NCBI GenBank assembly: GCA_949752735.1 | Contig: OX457042.1 | Span: 34,163,289-34,227,288 of the forward strand | Source: Lumbricus terrestris | Taxonomy: Eukaryota > Annelida > Clitellata > Crassiclitellata > Lumbricidae | DNA: 64,000 bases | Direction: 5' to 3' | Part shown: piece by piece, positions 9,560 through 21,966 of the stretch | Position numbering within the stretch: the stretch's first letter is position 1 | Layout of the letters: each line of letters opens with the position of its first letter | Position numbers and translations under genes: made by a program | The notes under the pieces: model-generated | The model's database searches: none | What the model was told of the DNA's origin: nothing | What the model saw: only the letters and a program-made list of their open reading frames with translations

Positions 9560-12500
9560 GGCTGCTCCTCCTCCTCCTCCTCCTCCTCAGCCTAGCTGTC
9601 CTCTTACTGCTGCTGCTGTGTCTACCGCTACCTCTCCTCCTCCTCTTCCTCTTCTCCCACCGCCTCCTTCCCCTCCTCCTCCTTCTCCTCCTCCTACACA
9701 AGACAAAAACAAATTTCTACTATGTTCTCTAAATATACGCTCTCTGCTTCATCCAGCTCACGCTGCTGAAATAAACGACTTGTCTCTTTCCTCTCATCCT
9801 CCAGACCTCTTTGCTTTAACCGAAACATGGTTCCATTCAGGCACAACTCATGCTCAATATCAAGATTGTATCCCCTCTGGTTACCACTTGTACAGCACCC
9901 CTCGTCCCTCAAAATTGACAACCGACCGGAATACCACAGGTGGAGGGATTGCATTTCTAACCCGAGAGCCCTCCACTGTCCTTGACTCACCTGGCTACTG
10001 TTTCACATCTTTTGAATGCGCCTCAATCACTCTCAAACTCCCGAACTCAATCCTAACCATCTTCAATGTCTACCGCCCTCCCTCCTCCTCCTCATACTCT
10101 AAACCTAACTCTGTTTTCTTGCAGGAATTTACCAGCTTACTCTCCACTGCTGCCACAACTCCTCATGAATTCTTGATCACAGGGGATTTCAACATACATG
10201 TTGACAACCCATCTGACTCACTTGCTCCCGACTTCCTCACGCTCTTGTCATCTACTAATCTGGTCCAACACGTCAACTTTCCCACCCACTCTCACAACCA
10301 CACACTTGACCTCATCATCACATCGTCTCTCTCAAGGCTATCGCCAAACATATCTTTCTCTTTTGATACTCCTTCTGACCATTACCCCATTTTCACACAA
10401 CTTAACATACTACCTACTCCGCGTCCTGATCCCGTCTCTCATTCTTTCCGCCGCATCAGCTCCATAAACATTGAAGCCTTCAAGCACGATCTTGCCTCCT
10501 CAGACCTCATCCTAAATCCTCCGTCCTCTCTAGATGACCTCCTGTCCTCCTACAACACCACTCTCTCCATGATCCTCGACAAACACGCTCCTACTATTAC
10601 CAAATCTGGTTCTCACTCTAACAACCCTTGGTATAACTCCTACCTCCAGGCCTTCAAATCTTTCCGTCGACGCCTTGAGCGTACTTACAAACGAACCCAT
10701 GACCCTCAACTCCTCTCTGCTCTAAAAGCTGCTACAAACAAATACCATCACCTTCTGGCAATGGCCAAGAAGAGGTTTTACTCCTCACTAGTTCAATCCC
10801 GATCTTGTAATCCTCGTCTTCTCTGGAAAACGGTAAACCAACTCCTACATCGGAATTCCTCTAGCCCACTTCCAAACTCTCTACCATCTTCTTCAATCGC
10901 TGACTCATTTTGTTCGTTCTTCTCTGGCAAAGTAACTACTATCCGTCTCTCTCTGCAATCACTCCTCTCAAAATCTACCATCGATTCACCTGCAGATACA
11001 CCCTCCTCCACTCACGACCTTCCGTCTTCCCCACCTCAATCATCACTATCTGCTTTTAGCCCAACATCAGAGTCTGAAGTGTCCAATTTATTACAATCTC
11101 TCCCAAACAAGCAGTGCGAACTCGACCCTATACCTACCGCCCTACTGAAAGAGTGCGCATCTATCATTGTCCCCATCATCACACAAATAATCAACCTCTC
11201 CTTATCTACTGGCAACTTTCCCCTCCTCTTCAAACATTCTTTGGTAACTCCACTTCTAAAAAAACCATCACTTGATAAGGAAATCCTTTCTAATTATCGA
11301 CCTGTTTCCAACCTCTCATTCATCTCTAAACTAACAGAACGTGTCGTACTCTCTCGCATCAATGACTACTTGACTTCAAATTCACTCCTTAACCCAAACC
11401 AGTCCGGCTTTACTAAAAAGCACTCCACCGAAACACTTCTCACTTCACTCTACAATAAACTTGTCTCTGCCATCTCTCATCAACAAGTCTCCTGCCTTTG
11501 CCTCCTTGATGTCTCTGCAGCCTTTGACACCATCGACCATAACATACTACTCCAAAGACTGTCTTCCTGCTTTGGCTTTACCGACACTGCTCTCCTTTGG
11601 ATTCAGTCTTATCTCTCATCACGCACTTTCTCAGTCAAAACACTTGAAACATCATCTCAATCACGCCCCCTCACCTGTGGTGTTCCGCAAGGTTCTGTCC
11701 TCGGGCCCCTCTTGTTCATCCTCTACACCACTCCACTCAGTTCACTCATAAAAGCATCCACAGTCGACCATCATCTATATGCTGACGACACCCAATTATT
11801 CATCTCTTTCTCTCCAAGCAGCTTCTCTGACTCCATAAATAATCTTCTCTCTGTGGTCACCCAAATCACCTCTTGGATGACCTCAAATCTCCTCTGCCTT
11901 AACCCCTCCAAGACAGAATTTATACTAATTGGCCTCAGAGAGCAACTCAAGAAAATTCCTGATCCCTCTATTTCCTTCAACAATGACTCTTCTTCCAACC
12001 ACACTTTCTCCGCAAATTCTCCTGTCCGAAACCTAGGTGTAATCTTTGACCAGCATCTTAGCTTCTCCGACCACATAACCCAACTTTCCCGCACTTGTTT
12101 CATGCACATACGAGATCTCCGCAGAATCCGACCTATGCTTGACTTTAAAACTGCATCCACAATAGCCACATCCATAGTTCATGCGAAACTTGATTACTGC
12201 AACTCTCTCTTCCTAAACATTGATATAACCCAAATTAACCGCCTCCAAGCTATCCAGAATGCCCTCGCCCGTGCAGTGACGAAAACCCCCAAACGTCACC
12301 ACATCACTCCTGTCCTGAAATCACTTCACTGGCTCAAAATACCTGAACGCATCGAATACAAAGTCCTCTCACTCACTTACAATACACTTCAATCATCCCA
12401 GCCGTTCTACCTTCGTCAGTTGTTCATCATCCAGCCACCTCGTTCAACACGCTCCTCATCCTCCATTACACTGCTTCGCCCTCCCATCACTTCATCACTG

Positions 12501-12734
12501 AAATTCGCAAACCGCTCCATAGCCATTGCCGTTCCACCTCTCTGGAACAAACTTCCGCCAGCACTTCGGCAAACTTCCGACCCATCATACGAACTCACCA
12601 AAACTCCACCTCTCGCTATCTCCCCACAGGTCTTTCACTCAAAACTGAAAACATTGCTCTTTCAAAAATCCTATCCTGATTCTTCTTCTCCTTACATCCC
12701 CCGCCACTTCAACTCTAAACATCACCCACCTTAG
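9180..12734 (+). CDS. CR1-type LINE polyprotein: 2A-like leader, endonuclease, reverse transcriptase
   Basis: A 1184-residue ORF from the first in-frame ATG at 9180; the frame is open from 9045 without an ATG. Domains in order: a hydrophobic, signal-like N-terminus; a 2A-like GDIHANPGP at residues 88-96; an Ala/Pro-rich linker from GCT and CCT repeats; an apurinic-type endonuclease with SLNIRSL, LTETWF, GGGIAFL, NVYRPP, GDFNIHVD and SDHYPI; a reverse transcriptase with NYRPVSNLS, DVSAAFDTIDH, GVPQGSVLGPLLF and the catalytic YADD; and a C-terminal region with HWLKIPERIEYKVLSL typical of CR1/L2 tails. Catalytic residues look intact. The product would copy LINE RNA at nicked chromosomal DNA. There is no separate gag-like ORF1, so if 2A is active the leader becomes a separate peptide. 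Confidence 0.9.
9423..9467 (+). other. 2A-like translational recoding motif
   Basis: Encodes a Leu/Ile-rich stretch followed by SGDIHANPGP. Canonical 2A is D(V/I)ExNPGP; the Asp, Ile and NPGP are present, but Glu is replaced by His. In active 2A the ribosome skips the bond between the last Gly and Pro. 2A-like sequences in non-LTR elements have been described from sea urchins. Activity of this variant is unproven. Confidence 0.7.
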
Positions 12735-12878
12735 CCGTCCATCTATCTGCCTGCCTGACTCTCCGGACTTGACCCGCTGCCTATCGATTTTGTTTTGATT
12801 GAGCGCCTGTGAATAAGCTGGTTCCCGCGACTTGGCTTTTGTGGGCGCTGTAGAAGTTTCGAGATTACGATTACGATT

Positions 12879-13422
12879 CGCGTCCCTGTTGTGCATGATT
12901 TGACAGGCAACCGACTCCATAATGTTGTAAGCTTATATTCCACGCCAGTCGCACAAATGCTGTATTCTTCACCAGCATGGTCGGGTTTTGCAAACAGAGG
13001 AGTTGTCTGTCCGCTATTATTAGATAGCTGATACAACATGCTTTTTATCAACTAGTACTCGGAATCAAAGTACTGTGCTCCTACTTTTGACATGTTGTGC
13101 TCCATGGCAGATGAATGCCTTCCTGCTTCTCCTCAATGGCCCCGGGCATGTCCTCCATGAACTTCCACGGTCAGAACTATAGTAGGCCTAACTGGATACT
13201 CCCTGAGGCCTCGATCACATAACCTAAAGATAAGACGCTATGCTTCGTTGATTGGAAAGAGCCTATATGGATGAATTGGTTGCTGCCAATTTAGTCATTT
13301 GATTCAACTCGCTATTTAATTTCTACATTTTGTTACCAATTATAACATCGACGCTCTATTATAATAATGTTGCCTTATGTCCCATTGTGCGCCTGCAAGA
13401 AGAGTAGGCATAAATAGAAAAT
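12879..13422. other. Unannotated stretch downstream of the LINE
   Basis: No ORF, repeat or RNA feature could be supported. Confidence 0.5.
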
Positions 13423-13616
13423 CAGGGCTTTTTTAACGTGCAGTTGTACACAAAATGTGCAGTTCTAAACGGATTTGTGTAGTTGTAGAAGCACTTCTGT
13501 AGTCTGTACAGCTAAAACTAGCAAAAAGTCACTCCGATTGGAAGTAATTTACCATGGAGGATGGGACAGGAAAGAATGGATTGTGCAGTTCTAAAAATTC
13601 ATTAAAAGCAGCCCTG
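13423..13616. mobile_element. hAT-like MITE, 194 bp
   Basis: Inverted ends CAGGGCTTTTTT and, as reverse complement, CAGGGCTGCTTTT, flanked by TAGAAAAT and CAGAAAAT (7 of 8 bases match). CAGGG-type ends and 8-bp duplications fit hAT. Read in reverse, it aligns along its length with the left 190 bp and right end of the large element at 50764-53078. Confidence 0.85.
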
Positions 13617-14357
13617 CAGAAAATGCTTACCGTCTGACTGAACTCTGCAGGGTCGGCATGAATTAAATTACATTGAATGTGTCGCTATTTGCCGTTTTGC
13701 AGATAGATGGACGGAATGAAAATGCATCTGTACGTACATGTATATACGAGTATATACATAATAGACAATATATACATATACATATATACAGTGAGTTGCA
13801 TATTTAAAAAATTATCCTACTTCAGTTCAGTTAGAGGCTTAAACGCATCAGTCTAAAGAGTCCATTTGTTGTTAGGTCGATACATGTATATAGCTGGTAG
13901 GTTACCCACAAGCTCATACTTTAGACTGGAGGGTACTCCGCGCTCTTCATGCACAAAAATAATTATAGAAATAAGTAATTTCTCAGATGAAACCTTCATT
14001 TGAAGCATAAGTTTTGTCTAAAAGTGGGCGCCGAGTTCATCACTTTTTGGACCAAGTTACGCCTCTGGTTCGAATTGCTACAGCTGCTGTCCGCGTATTA
14101 TGAACTTTTGTTAGATGTGGTGCAACGAAAACAGATTTTCAGGATTTGGTCAACGTTCCTTTCATTCCATTCCATCGCATTCCCTTCCTTCCCACTCCAT
14201 TTTCTCCCACTTCCTTTCCTCTCCCACTCCTTCTCCGTCTCATTCCCTTCCTTTTCCTACATTCTCTTCTGTACTGATCTCTTCCCCTCTGCTAACACCC
14301 AAATGGTTCTCAAGAGATATTTAAGAATCCATGAAGTTATTATCACCAACATAAAGT
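13617..14357. other. Stretch with a pyrimidine-rich block
   Basis: A TA-rich patch near 13735-13800 and a C/T-rich block of CATTCC-like words at about 14155-14285. No gene seen. Confidence 0.5.
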
Positions 14358-14583
14358 AGAATAAGTCAATAAAATGACATGAGAATTCAATTCTGATTCA
14401 GCGGATCTAATGATTGATTGATGGATATTGTCCTAGACACAGCTGCACGATCGCTGCTACTAAAGAGTAGCTATAGATGTGAATGCAATGTAACATTAAA
14501 TTATAATTTAGAAATCTGCACTGAACTAAGGGTCCACATTAAGCCAACAATTCACACTAACCAGAATTCGTCTCTTCCACAAA
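14358..14583 (+). repeat. Repeat P, copy 1
   Basis: About 225 bp starting AATAAGTCAATAAAATGA that recur nearly unchanged and in the same orientation at 25383-25600. Few substitutions separate them. The two copies bracket the lectin gene. No coding function recognised. Confidence 0.8.
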
Positions 14584-15142
14584 TCATGTCACGATTGGTC
14601 ATCTTCCATATTATATCTCCCACGACACTCTTTGAACAGCATCCACCCTAGCCTTTTAAAGTCTAGCCAACCTGTATCTGATTATTGGATCTTGGTTCAT
14701 AAACGATTCCACTTTTATCTGGCTATTGAGTTTCGCTTTTAACCTCGGCAATGCGATTCGCCCAGTTAATTACAGTTATACCAAATTAACCCATTACCTA
14801 CCAGCTTTTTTCAGTAGCGATACTAACATTTTCAACACGTCCTGGTATGTAGGCATGAGCACAAAGTTTAAAATATTTATTATGGATGCCTCCGAAAAAT
14901 ATTTGGTGTCAAAGTTGGAGGGTGCGCTGTAGTAGTTAAGCAGTACTTTACATGCTTCTTGTCTACAGAAGCAAGTTACGTATAATAAGTAATCAAATTC
15001 ATTTTTACGCAAGATTGTAAGCAGTGTCACGACATTCACTAAGACTGTGTTGTCGTGAATTTATTGAATCAGTGCATAATGAAGTCCAATATCGCCCTTT
15101 GTACAACCATTTCTTGAGTTTTGCTACAATGCGGACAATACA
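14584..15142. other. Unannotated stretch
   Basis: AT-rich intergenic DNA; nothing recognised. Confidence 0.5.
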
Positions 15143-15310
15143 GGGTGGGCCATAAAAAGTAACCCCCTACGGTTTTTAGCCCATAATTATCTTGGCCAAA
15201 CATAAGAATTTTTAAATGAAACATTACAGTCTTAAAGGCAATTCATATTTACGTACAATGGTAAAATTTCAACAAAATATTTCAAACAGAACAAAAGCTA
15301 TGTCACTTTT
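15143..15310 (-). mobile_element. Mariner-like terminal fragment
   Basis: Starts CAGGGTGGGCCATAAAAAG after TA and is clearly similar to 43722-43880 over about 160 bp. Terminus and TA flank fit mariner/Tc1. No intact transposase was recognised in the adjacent DNA. Confidence 0.55.
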
Positions 15311-16555
15311 AGCGAGGTCACCCCTCGTTTTTTGACGAGGTATTCTAAGGTATCAGCAAGAAATGGACTGGTCGGACTGATTCTCCGCTAGAACATGTGG
15401 GTTCAATGGTTGTGCTCTGCCTGGGTAGGCATGCCTGATCTTATCCGGTTGAGCATGTTGCGCTTGGTATGTACGAGCAACTTCCAACCCCAACCCTCCA
15501 GAAAGCAAGAAGATCCAATGGTTTCTGCTGGTATGACGTTGTCTTGCAACACAAGAGCAATGCATTTTGCATAGCCTATTTGGATAGAACAAGAATGCAA
15601 ACAGTGGCAGTCACGATTCAATTTGTTCTCATTGTGGTTCTGTGGGTCGTCTCATTTGCACAGCTTCATCAACACCACCTATTGTGCTGTGCAATCTACC
15701 AAATTCATTTTTTGCGGGAATTTCTCTAGACGCTTCTGTCAAGGCATCAAAAATGTTCAATCAGTTTCACTGAACCAAACAATTGTCAAAATAAAGACTT
15801 GGAAGCGTTGATGATATTTCAGACAGCGAGTCAAGGTCAAATGAGCCTCATAATCAAGATTGAGACCGGCTCACATGGTCTATCCTTGAATCCAGTTGCG
15901 AATGTATACCAATGCATGGGCTATGTTCTATCATATCCGAATATCTGCACGGCATTACCCAAATTGAAGATACCCACAACAGTTGCAACCAATATTGGGA
16001 GGAACAAGAACACATAACTAACATCTTTAGCCCAATTGCATGTCCACCTAGATGGTTAGGAACAGTCAATTTACACTCTTCACCATTATTCAAAATCTGT
16101 AGGCCTACCTGTATCTGATTATTCGCTACTATACATCCTCTCAGGGTGCAGCAGTACCATCATCACAAATCATCAATAAAATAGCAATATTTTATAATAT
16201 CACTAATTATCATACAAGCAGATGTAATTCTATCATATTTGATGATTCCAATGAAATAATAATAAAAACTAAAAGTTTTATTCCTTGCAATTTCTCACAG
16301 TTACGAGCTGACGTCACTTTCTTAAGAAATCAAAATATTTTTGGGGATAAAAACATTAAAAATAGATAAACTCTGCATAGCTTGTTTAATCAGCTCAATA
16401 CAGATCAGAAATAAATTAAATAATATATTTAGTTCATGCACATTAAAAAAATTCAGACGATTTTTGAATGCGCCCTCTCCGGGTGCTCTAGTAGAAAATG
16501 GGTTAAGGTCGCACAGAGAGATAGGCTAAGCTCAAGCTGCAGACACATTAATGCT
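15311..16555. other. Unannotated stretch beside the mariner-like end
   Basis: Contains overlapping ORFs of 60-86 codons on both strands, none with a recognisable domain. They may be transposase remains but the motifs needed to say so are absent. Confidence 0.4.
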
Positions 16556-16670
16556 TCTAAAAGATTTATATTCGTTTAATGAGCAATAACAGGTTGACAA
16601 ACCGCAACCTGGTAGGCCTACATTGAGACAGACAAAACTTACATTGAAATAATAACAATATTAAGCTTGT
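16556..16670. repeat. Repeat Q, copy 1
   Basis: About 110 bp around ACAGGTTGACAAACCGCAACC, similar to 44650-44765 in intron 3 of P450 copy 3. It has no recognisable coding content. Confidence 0.6.
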
Positions 16671-17434
16671 AGATAATAAGTATCGGTTAGTACCGTTAGC
16701 AGTTAGTTACGTACAAAATATTGTTCTCACGAAGTGACCACACGAATAAATCCTGCACGAAGATTTGTAATAAGCAAACGCTGCCCTCAACAGCCCCATG
16801 CACAGATGGGTTAGATTAAATTCCAATTGTTTTAGATTGTGCCTACTCTAAAAGCAGCATGATGTGATTATGACATAATATATTATTTTATTACGGAAAA
16901 GCAAAAGAAACTGCTTGAAATTGTAATCGCCCAACGACCAAGGAAGGAAACATCGAAATCGCAACTCGCCCTTCAAGCGAAAACATTACAACAGCGTACC
17001 AACAGCAGGAAAACAACAAATTACTATGGTTCGAGAAACCCAATGATAGCGTAAACATTAGCAGGATATTATAATCAGGCGAGACATAAATAGAAAATTA
17101 TTGAATTAATCTTTAAACTATGTTGTTCGTACACCCAAGTAGTCTAGGCCTATGTAATAGTATAATGCACATAGGCCTACAAACAAATACATGCTTAGCC
17201 TATAATAATTTTATTATGATTTACTGTATATTGCATTTGCATAATATTAAAATGAGTATAATAAGCTACTGATAATAACTATCGTCTCCTTTCCCTGTGT
17301 AGGCATATGCATGTTTGTGTGCATATATATTTCGCAGCTATTGACCTGAAACTTTCGACCTAGACAGAGGGCCACCAGGGCTACCCAATGGAGGGGTTGG
17401 TGAATCCCCTCACCATGGGAGGCGGGGTTGGATT
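16671..17434. other. 3' flank of the lectin gene
   Basis: AT-rich DNA downstream of the lectin stop codon. No gene or repeat recognised. Confidence 0.5.
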
Positions 17435-20400
17435 CTACAAAGGATCGAACTCGCACACAGGACAGAGCATTCTCTCGCAGGAGATGTCATTCCATTTGAA
17501 ACCGTGGCTTTGTCTCATGTGTATGCAATGCTCTTCGTTGGCGTGACAGTTTGGTTCTGACGGATTCCAGTATGCGAATGAAAGCGGAAGATGTGTGTCG
17601 TTCGATATTTTCCAGACGAATGGTGTATCGCAGCTTGTCTCGTTCAGTCGTTGACCGCTCGTCCAAAGCATCTTCTCTTGATCGCCCCACGTGTGAATTC
17701 TGCACACATTTCTATGTGCGTTCTCTGAAAGATAAAAAATGTATTGTAATGTAAAATTTAGTCATTTCTATTGCGCCGCTCATAGGCGAGGCCATTCAAA
17801 AAACTTCATTGATAGATCTGGAATCTGTCAAAAAAACTTCATTGATAGATCTGGAATCTGTCATAAAAGCTTCATTGATAGATCTGGAATCTGTCAAAAA
17901 ACTTCATTGATAGATCTGGAATCTGTCAAAAAAACTTCATTGATAGATCTGGAATCTGCCATAAAAAGTTCATTGATAGATCTTGAATCTGACATCAGCC
18001 GCAGATTTTTAGTTAGCCCGTCTATAGACGATAGTTCTTTACAGTGGCGTCGGTAGTGAATCACTGTGTGTTCCAACTAACTAAACTGAATGAAGAACAC
18101 ACCTCAGACATGGTGGCTGGAGAGGCATAGATGGTAGCATGCAATGGATGGATAGAATCGAACATTGACTTATGATTTTCATTATTTTATTCAGCTGATA
18201 ACCAAAACCCGTTGCATCGGTGTAATTTGTTACACCGGACGCATTGCAACTTGCACTTTCAATTCATTTAATGGAGTTGAGTTAAAAATCTCCCCATTAC
18301 TTTTGTCTTCAGATCTTCGATGCACCTGTATGCTAATTAGTCTAAAGTTATTTGGACACGTGGACAGTCCAACTGTAATGTCTACTTGGCATTTCAGACA
18401 TGGCTGTAGCCACGATTTTATTTCGGGGTGTGCTTCCCGCCCGAAAAACTGATGACCTTTTTCTCATTTTTTTAGTCGGTCCAAATCTTCAGAAAATGTC
18501 ACAAATTGCCCTTCCTGGAAAACTGATGACCTTCTTTTAGTCATCCGACCGAAATCGTGAGAAAAAGTCACCAATTAGGGCCTAATTCAAATTTTTACAT
18601 ATTCCATTTTGGGGGTGTTTTCATGGTTTTATTATTTCAGGATTTTTACATGATGTCATGCATTTTATAATTTTTTTTAATTTTTCATTTCGTGGGTGTT
18701 CAAACACCCAAAACACCCCCTAGCTACGGCCTTGATTTCAGATGATCTTCTGAAAAACGGAGATTTAAAAGTGCTGCGGGGTTCTACCATAAAATCAATT
18801 AATCGTATAAAAATTAACAGCAGATCACTACAAAAATTACTTATGTGCATCAATTGTGTTTTATCATTGTGATTCGTGAATATAAGTTGCTTTGTTTCTT
18901 GGGGTCAGTAAACTAATTGAATTGCATGGATTTATTGCAGAGGAAGACCTGGATGGACAACATCAACGAAGATCTGAGAGAGAAGGGCACCAGCTTGGCC
19001 GAGATCGGAGAAACCATCAGAAGCAGAGAAGTTTGGAGGAAATTCATACAGGCCTCATCGTCATATCGATGACGGAGGAGAAGATAGAAGAAGAATTGTG
19101 GAAATTATTATGAATACAATTTAATGTTTAGACTATTGGAACGCAGCCTATTCGGTATACAATAATCATGTAAATTGCATAGTGCATACTCACTTTCAAG
19201 CTCCTCTCTCAGGTAAGATTTCAATGCAATGTTTTCGTCATTCTTCGTGATGGCGACCAAGTGGGCTTCAGGATGCAAATCATGACATCTCTGATCGGCT
19301 GATGTCCAGTTGAGTCCTTCGTAGATGACCTTGTAGCAACTGCGAGCCAGTTTTACGTACTCGAATCCATGTGGACATTTCGATTCAGCTTCAGCAACAG
19401 TTCAAACAGTTTTACAAAAGTTCTATTTTACGCCACTTAGCCCATAGGCCATATCAAGTTAAAATTCGTGAAGTTTTAAATGAAGATTGAAGAAACTGAT
19501 TTTGTAATAGATTTTGAATATATGTGTAGGACAGTTTAATGTATCATTAATGGTTCAAAAGCAGTCTAATGAAAATTACAATTTAAGGTAGAAATTATGT
19601 AGACCTATTGTATAATGTTCTCTTTATTTAAAGCCATTGCTCATGTAGGCCTATAATTTTATTATACATGATCATTGGCTTTAAATAAGGAGAACACAAG
19701 ACACGTCCATAAGCATATTGATTTAGCCTCTAGGCCTATCAGTAGGATTACAGAGCACAGAAGTGGAATAAAAGTTTAGTTAGTGAACATAGGCCTATTA
19801 CGGTTTGATGAATAAACCTTTTAAACTAAAGTGAGTTACATTCATGGGCGCCCGCAAAACGTTTTGCAGGAGGAAAAAACCCAATGGTCACGGCTAAAAT
19901 TTGTTATGGCAAGAGGTTGATAATGCAAAGCAGGAAATTAGGAAAATGCATGGGTATTTGTCATTGAGTTTTCAAGTCTCAACAGATTTCTCATTTTCCC
20001 GTTATAATTTTTAATAGGAATAGTTTCTTTAGTGCGAAGAAATTTGTTTAAAAACTTAAAAAGTAGGCTATAGGCCTATAGTTATAAAAGGTAGGTTGGT
20101 ACCCCGTCAAAAGCGCGCAGGACAAAAGCGCGCCGACATAAGCGCGACCCGACAAAAGCGCGGTGGACAAATGCGCGCCGACATAAGCGCGCAGTCAACA
20201 AGACTAACATACACAGAAAAAAAACCCACGTAAAGCGCCATTCAGCAATAAGCAACCAGTAGGTAGCGAACCTTTCGGTTTCCTTAGAAGTCTCATCAAT
20301 CGGCGTTATGCAATCGTTTTGCTTTATAATTATTATGTTCCGTAGTATACGCTGAGCAAATATGCAACCATTAGGTAGCGAACCTCCTTGAATCTTTCGG

Positions 20401-21931
20401 TTTCCTTTGAAGTCTCGTCAATCGGCGATTAAAATTACAAAGCAGTGGTTAATTTAATTTTTCTTATTTGAGGACAAACAACGTTCATCAAGATAAGTGG
20501 TTGAATCATTGTCTTGATGAAAGGCTTTGAATATTGGTCACATGTAGGTCAGAAGCATAGGTGGGTATTGCTTTAATTTATGTTAGGCGAATTGAAAGTA
20601 CAGCCTTTGGTCCACGCCGCGCGCTTATGTCGGGGCGCATTTGACCCGTGCTCGCTTTTGTCAGCGCGCTTATGTCGGCGCGCTTTTGTCGGCGCGCTTT
20701 TGTCCTGCGCGCTGTTGACGGGACCCCGGTAGGTTCCTGAAGGGTGCAATAAGTCTAGTTGACCCTGGATATATGGCACTTATTTTTCACTCAGTCATTC
20801 ATTCATGCTCCCTCTAGTTACTTCTATAATTATTTGCATCGTAACTTCTAAACTTCTAACTTATAAAGCACTACTCAAAAGCCAAGCGCAGGCACCAGCA
20901 TATTCAACGAGTCCAAGGGCTGTTCAAGTGGTAGGTCTATAGTCAGAAGGAGGTCCGAGTACGGTTGTCAGAGGGGCGGAGGGTGCAGAGTAGCTGTTAA
21001 GGTGGGTGTTATTTAGGATTGGAATTGAGGTGGAAGCTCAGCAGTGGCGGCTTTAAAAAAGGCCATCCGGGGTTTCTTACATGCAAATCTGAAATATTGC
21101 CACGATTTTTGACCGGATGACTAAAAAAGAACGTCAGAAATTTCGGCGGATGAAAATTGGAAATTTCCTCCGGGAGGCTTCAGCCCCGCCCCCCAAAACT
21201 TAAATCCTGGCACCGCCACTGAAGCTCGGAGGATCAGATGAGTTTATCAGGAGCTAGGGGGCTAAGCCCCCCCAAGAAGACCCAGAGTAATTTTTACCGT
21301 GTAAATGGCATATTTTCTAAGCCTTCCCCCCCAAGAAGGCGCAGACTCCGAAATTTGTTCGGAAGATGGTTCTTTCACGAACGCGAAACTTACAACTTAC
21401 GAATGACTAAAAAAGGTCATCAACTTTTTGGCCGGAAAATTAGTATTTTTCGCTTTTCACCGAGACTTCATTTCAGACCGAGGACTAAAAAACAAATTTA
21501 GCCCCTCCTAGAACGGAAACCAAACTCCGCCCATGCAGATGAGTAGCGGTATGAACCCTTTTGGACAGGCAAGACGTCAATTTTAGGTGGAACCCAATGG
21601 TCATGGTTACACCTTTTAGCACGAGTTTGAAAAAGCAAGGCAGAAAATTGAAAGTGTGTCTATTTTGTAGAGGTTTCTAAACGTAGATTTCTTGGTTTCA
21701 CTTTGTTCATCATTAGTATTGGGAGGAAATAAGTTAAAACCGCAGAGTAGTAGTTTTAAAAAAATAGGTGTCAGTTTTCCAGAGGGGGCAAGTGCCCCCT
21801 CTTGCCCCTGTGTGCGGGCGCCCATGGTTGCATTGACTTCTCAGCTAGACTCACATGTAGGAAACTTTCGTTTTAAAAGCGTTAAATGTGACTAAATCTA
21901 GCAAATAAATTATATGCTGCACCATGTAGTC

Positions 21932-21966
<35 letters not shown>

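Larger units (their letters stand above)
8930..12878 (+). mobile_element. Apparently full-length CR1-type LINE
   Basis: One long ORF (see the CDS entry) is followed by a 3' tail containing GTGAATAAGCTGG and GCGCTGTAGAAG, and ends in a GATTAC microsatellite at about 12862-12878. Related tails occur at 1498, 29148, 20862 and 54122, so the family is multicopy here. The 5' boundary is uncertain; a pyrimidine-rich leader starts near 8960. The intact ORF suggests a young copy. Confidence 0.8.
19843..21826. mobile_element. TIR element hosting nested insertions
   Basis: Ends CATGGGCGCCCGCA on the left and its reverse complement on the right, flanked by GTTACATT (19835-19842) and GTTGCATT (21827-21834), 7 of 8 bases matching. 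It lies in lectin intron 1 and contains foldback B (20098-20727) and a MITE (21042-21221). A stretch near 19879-19960 recurs in direct orientation near 21590-21660, so its history may involve two copies. No transposase. Confidence 0.65.

Noticed and set aside
9432..9732. Arg/Ser-rich and Leu-rich ORFs overlapping the LINE start
   Set aside because: They are other frames of the GCT/CCT repeats in the LINE linker.
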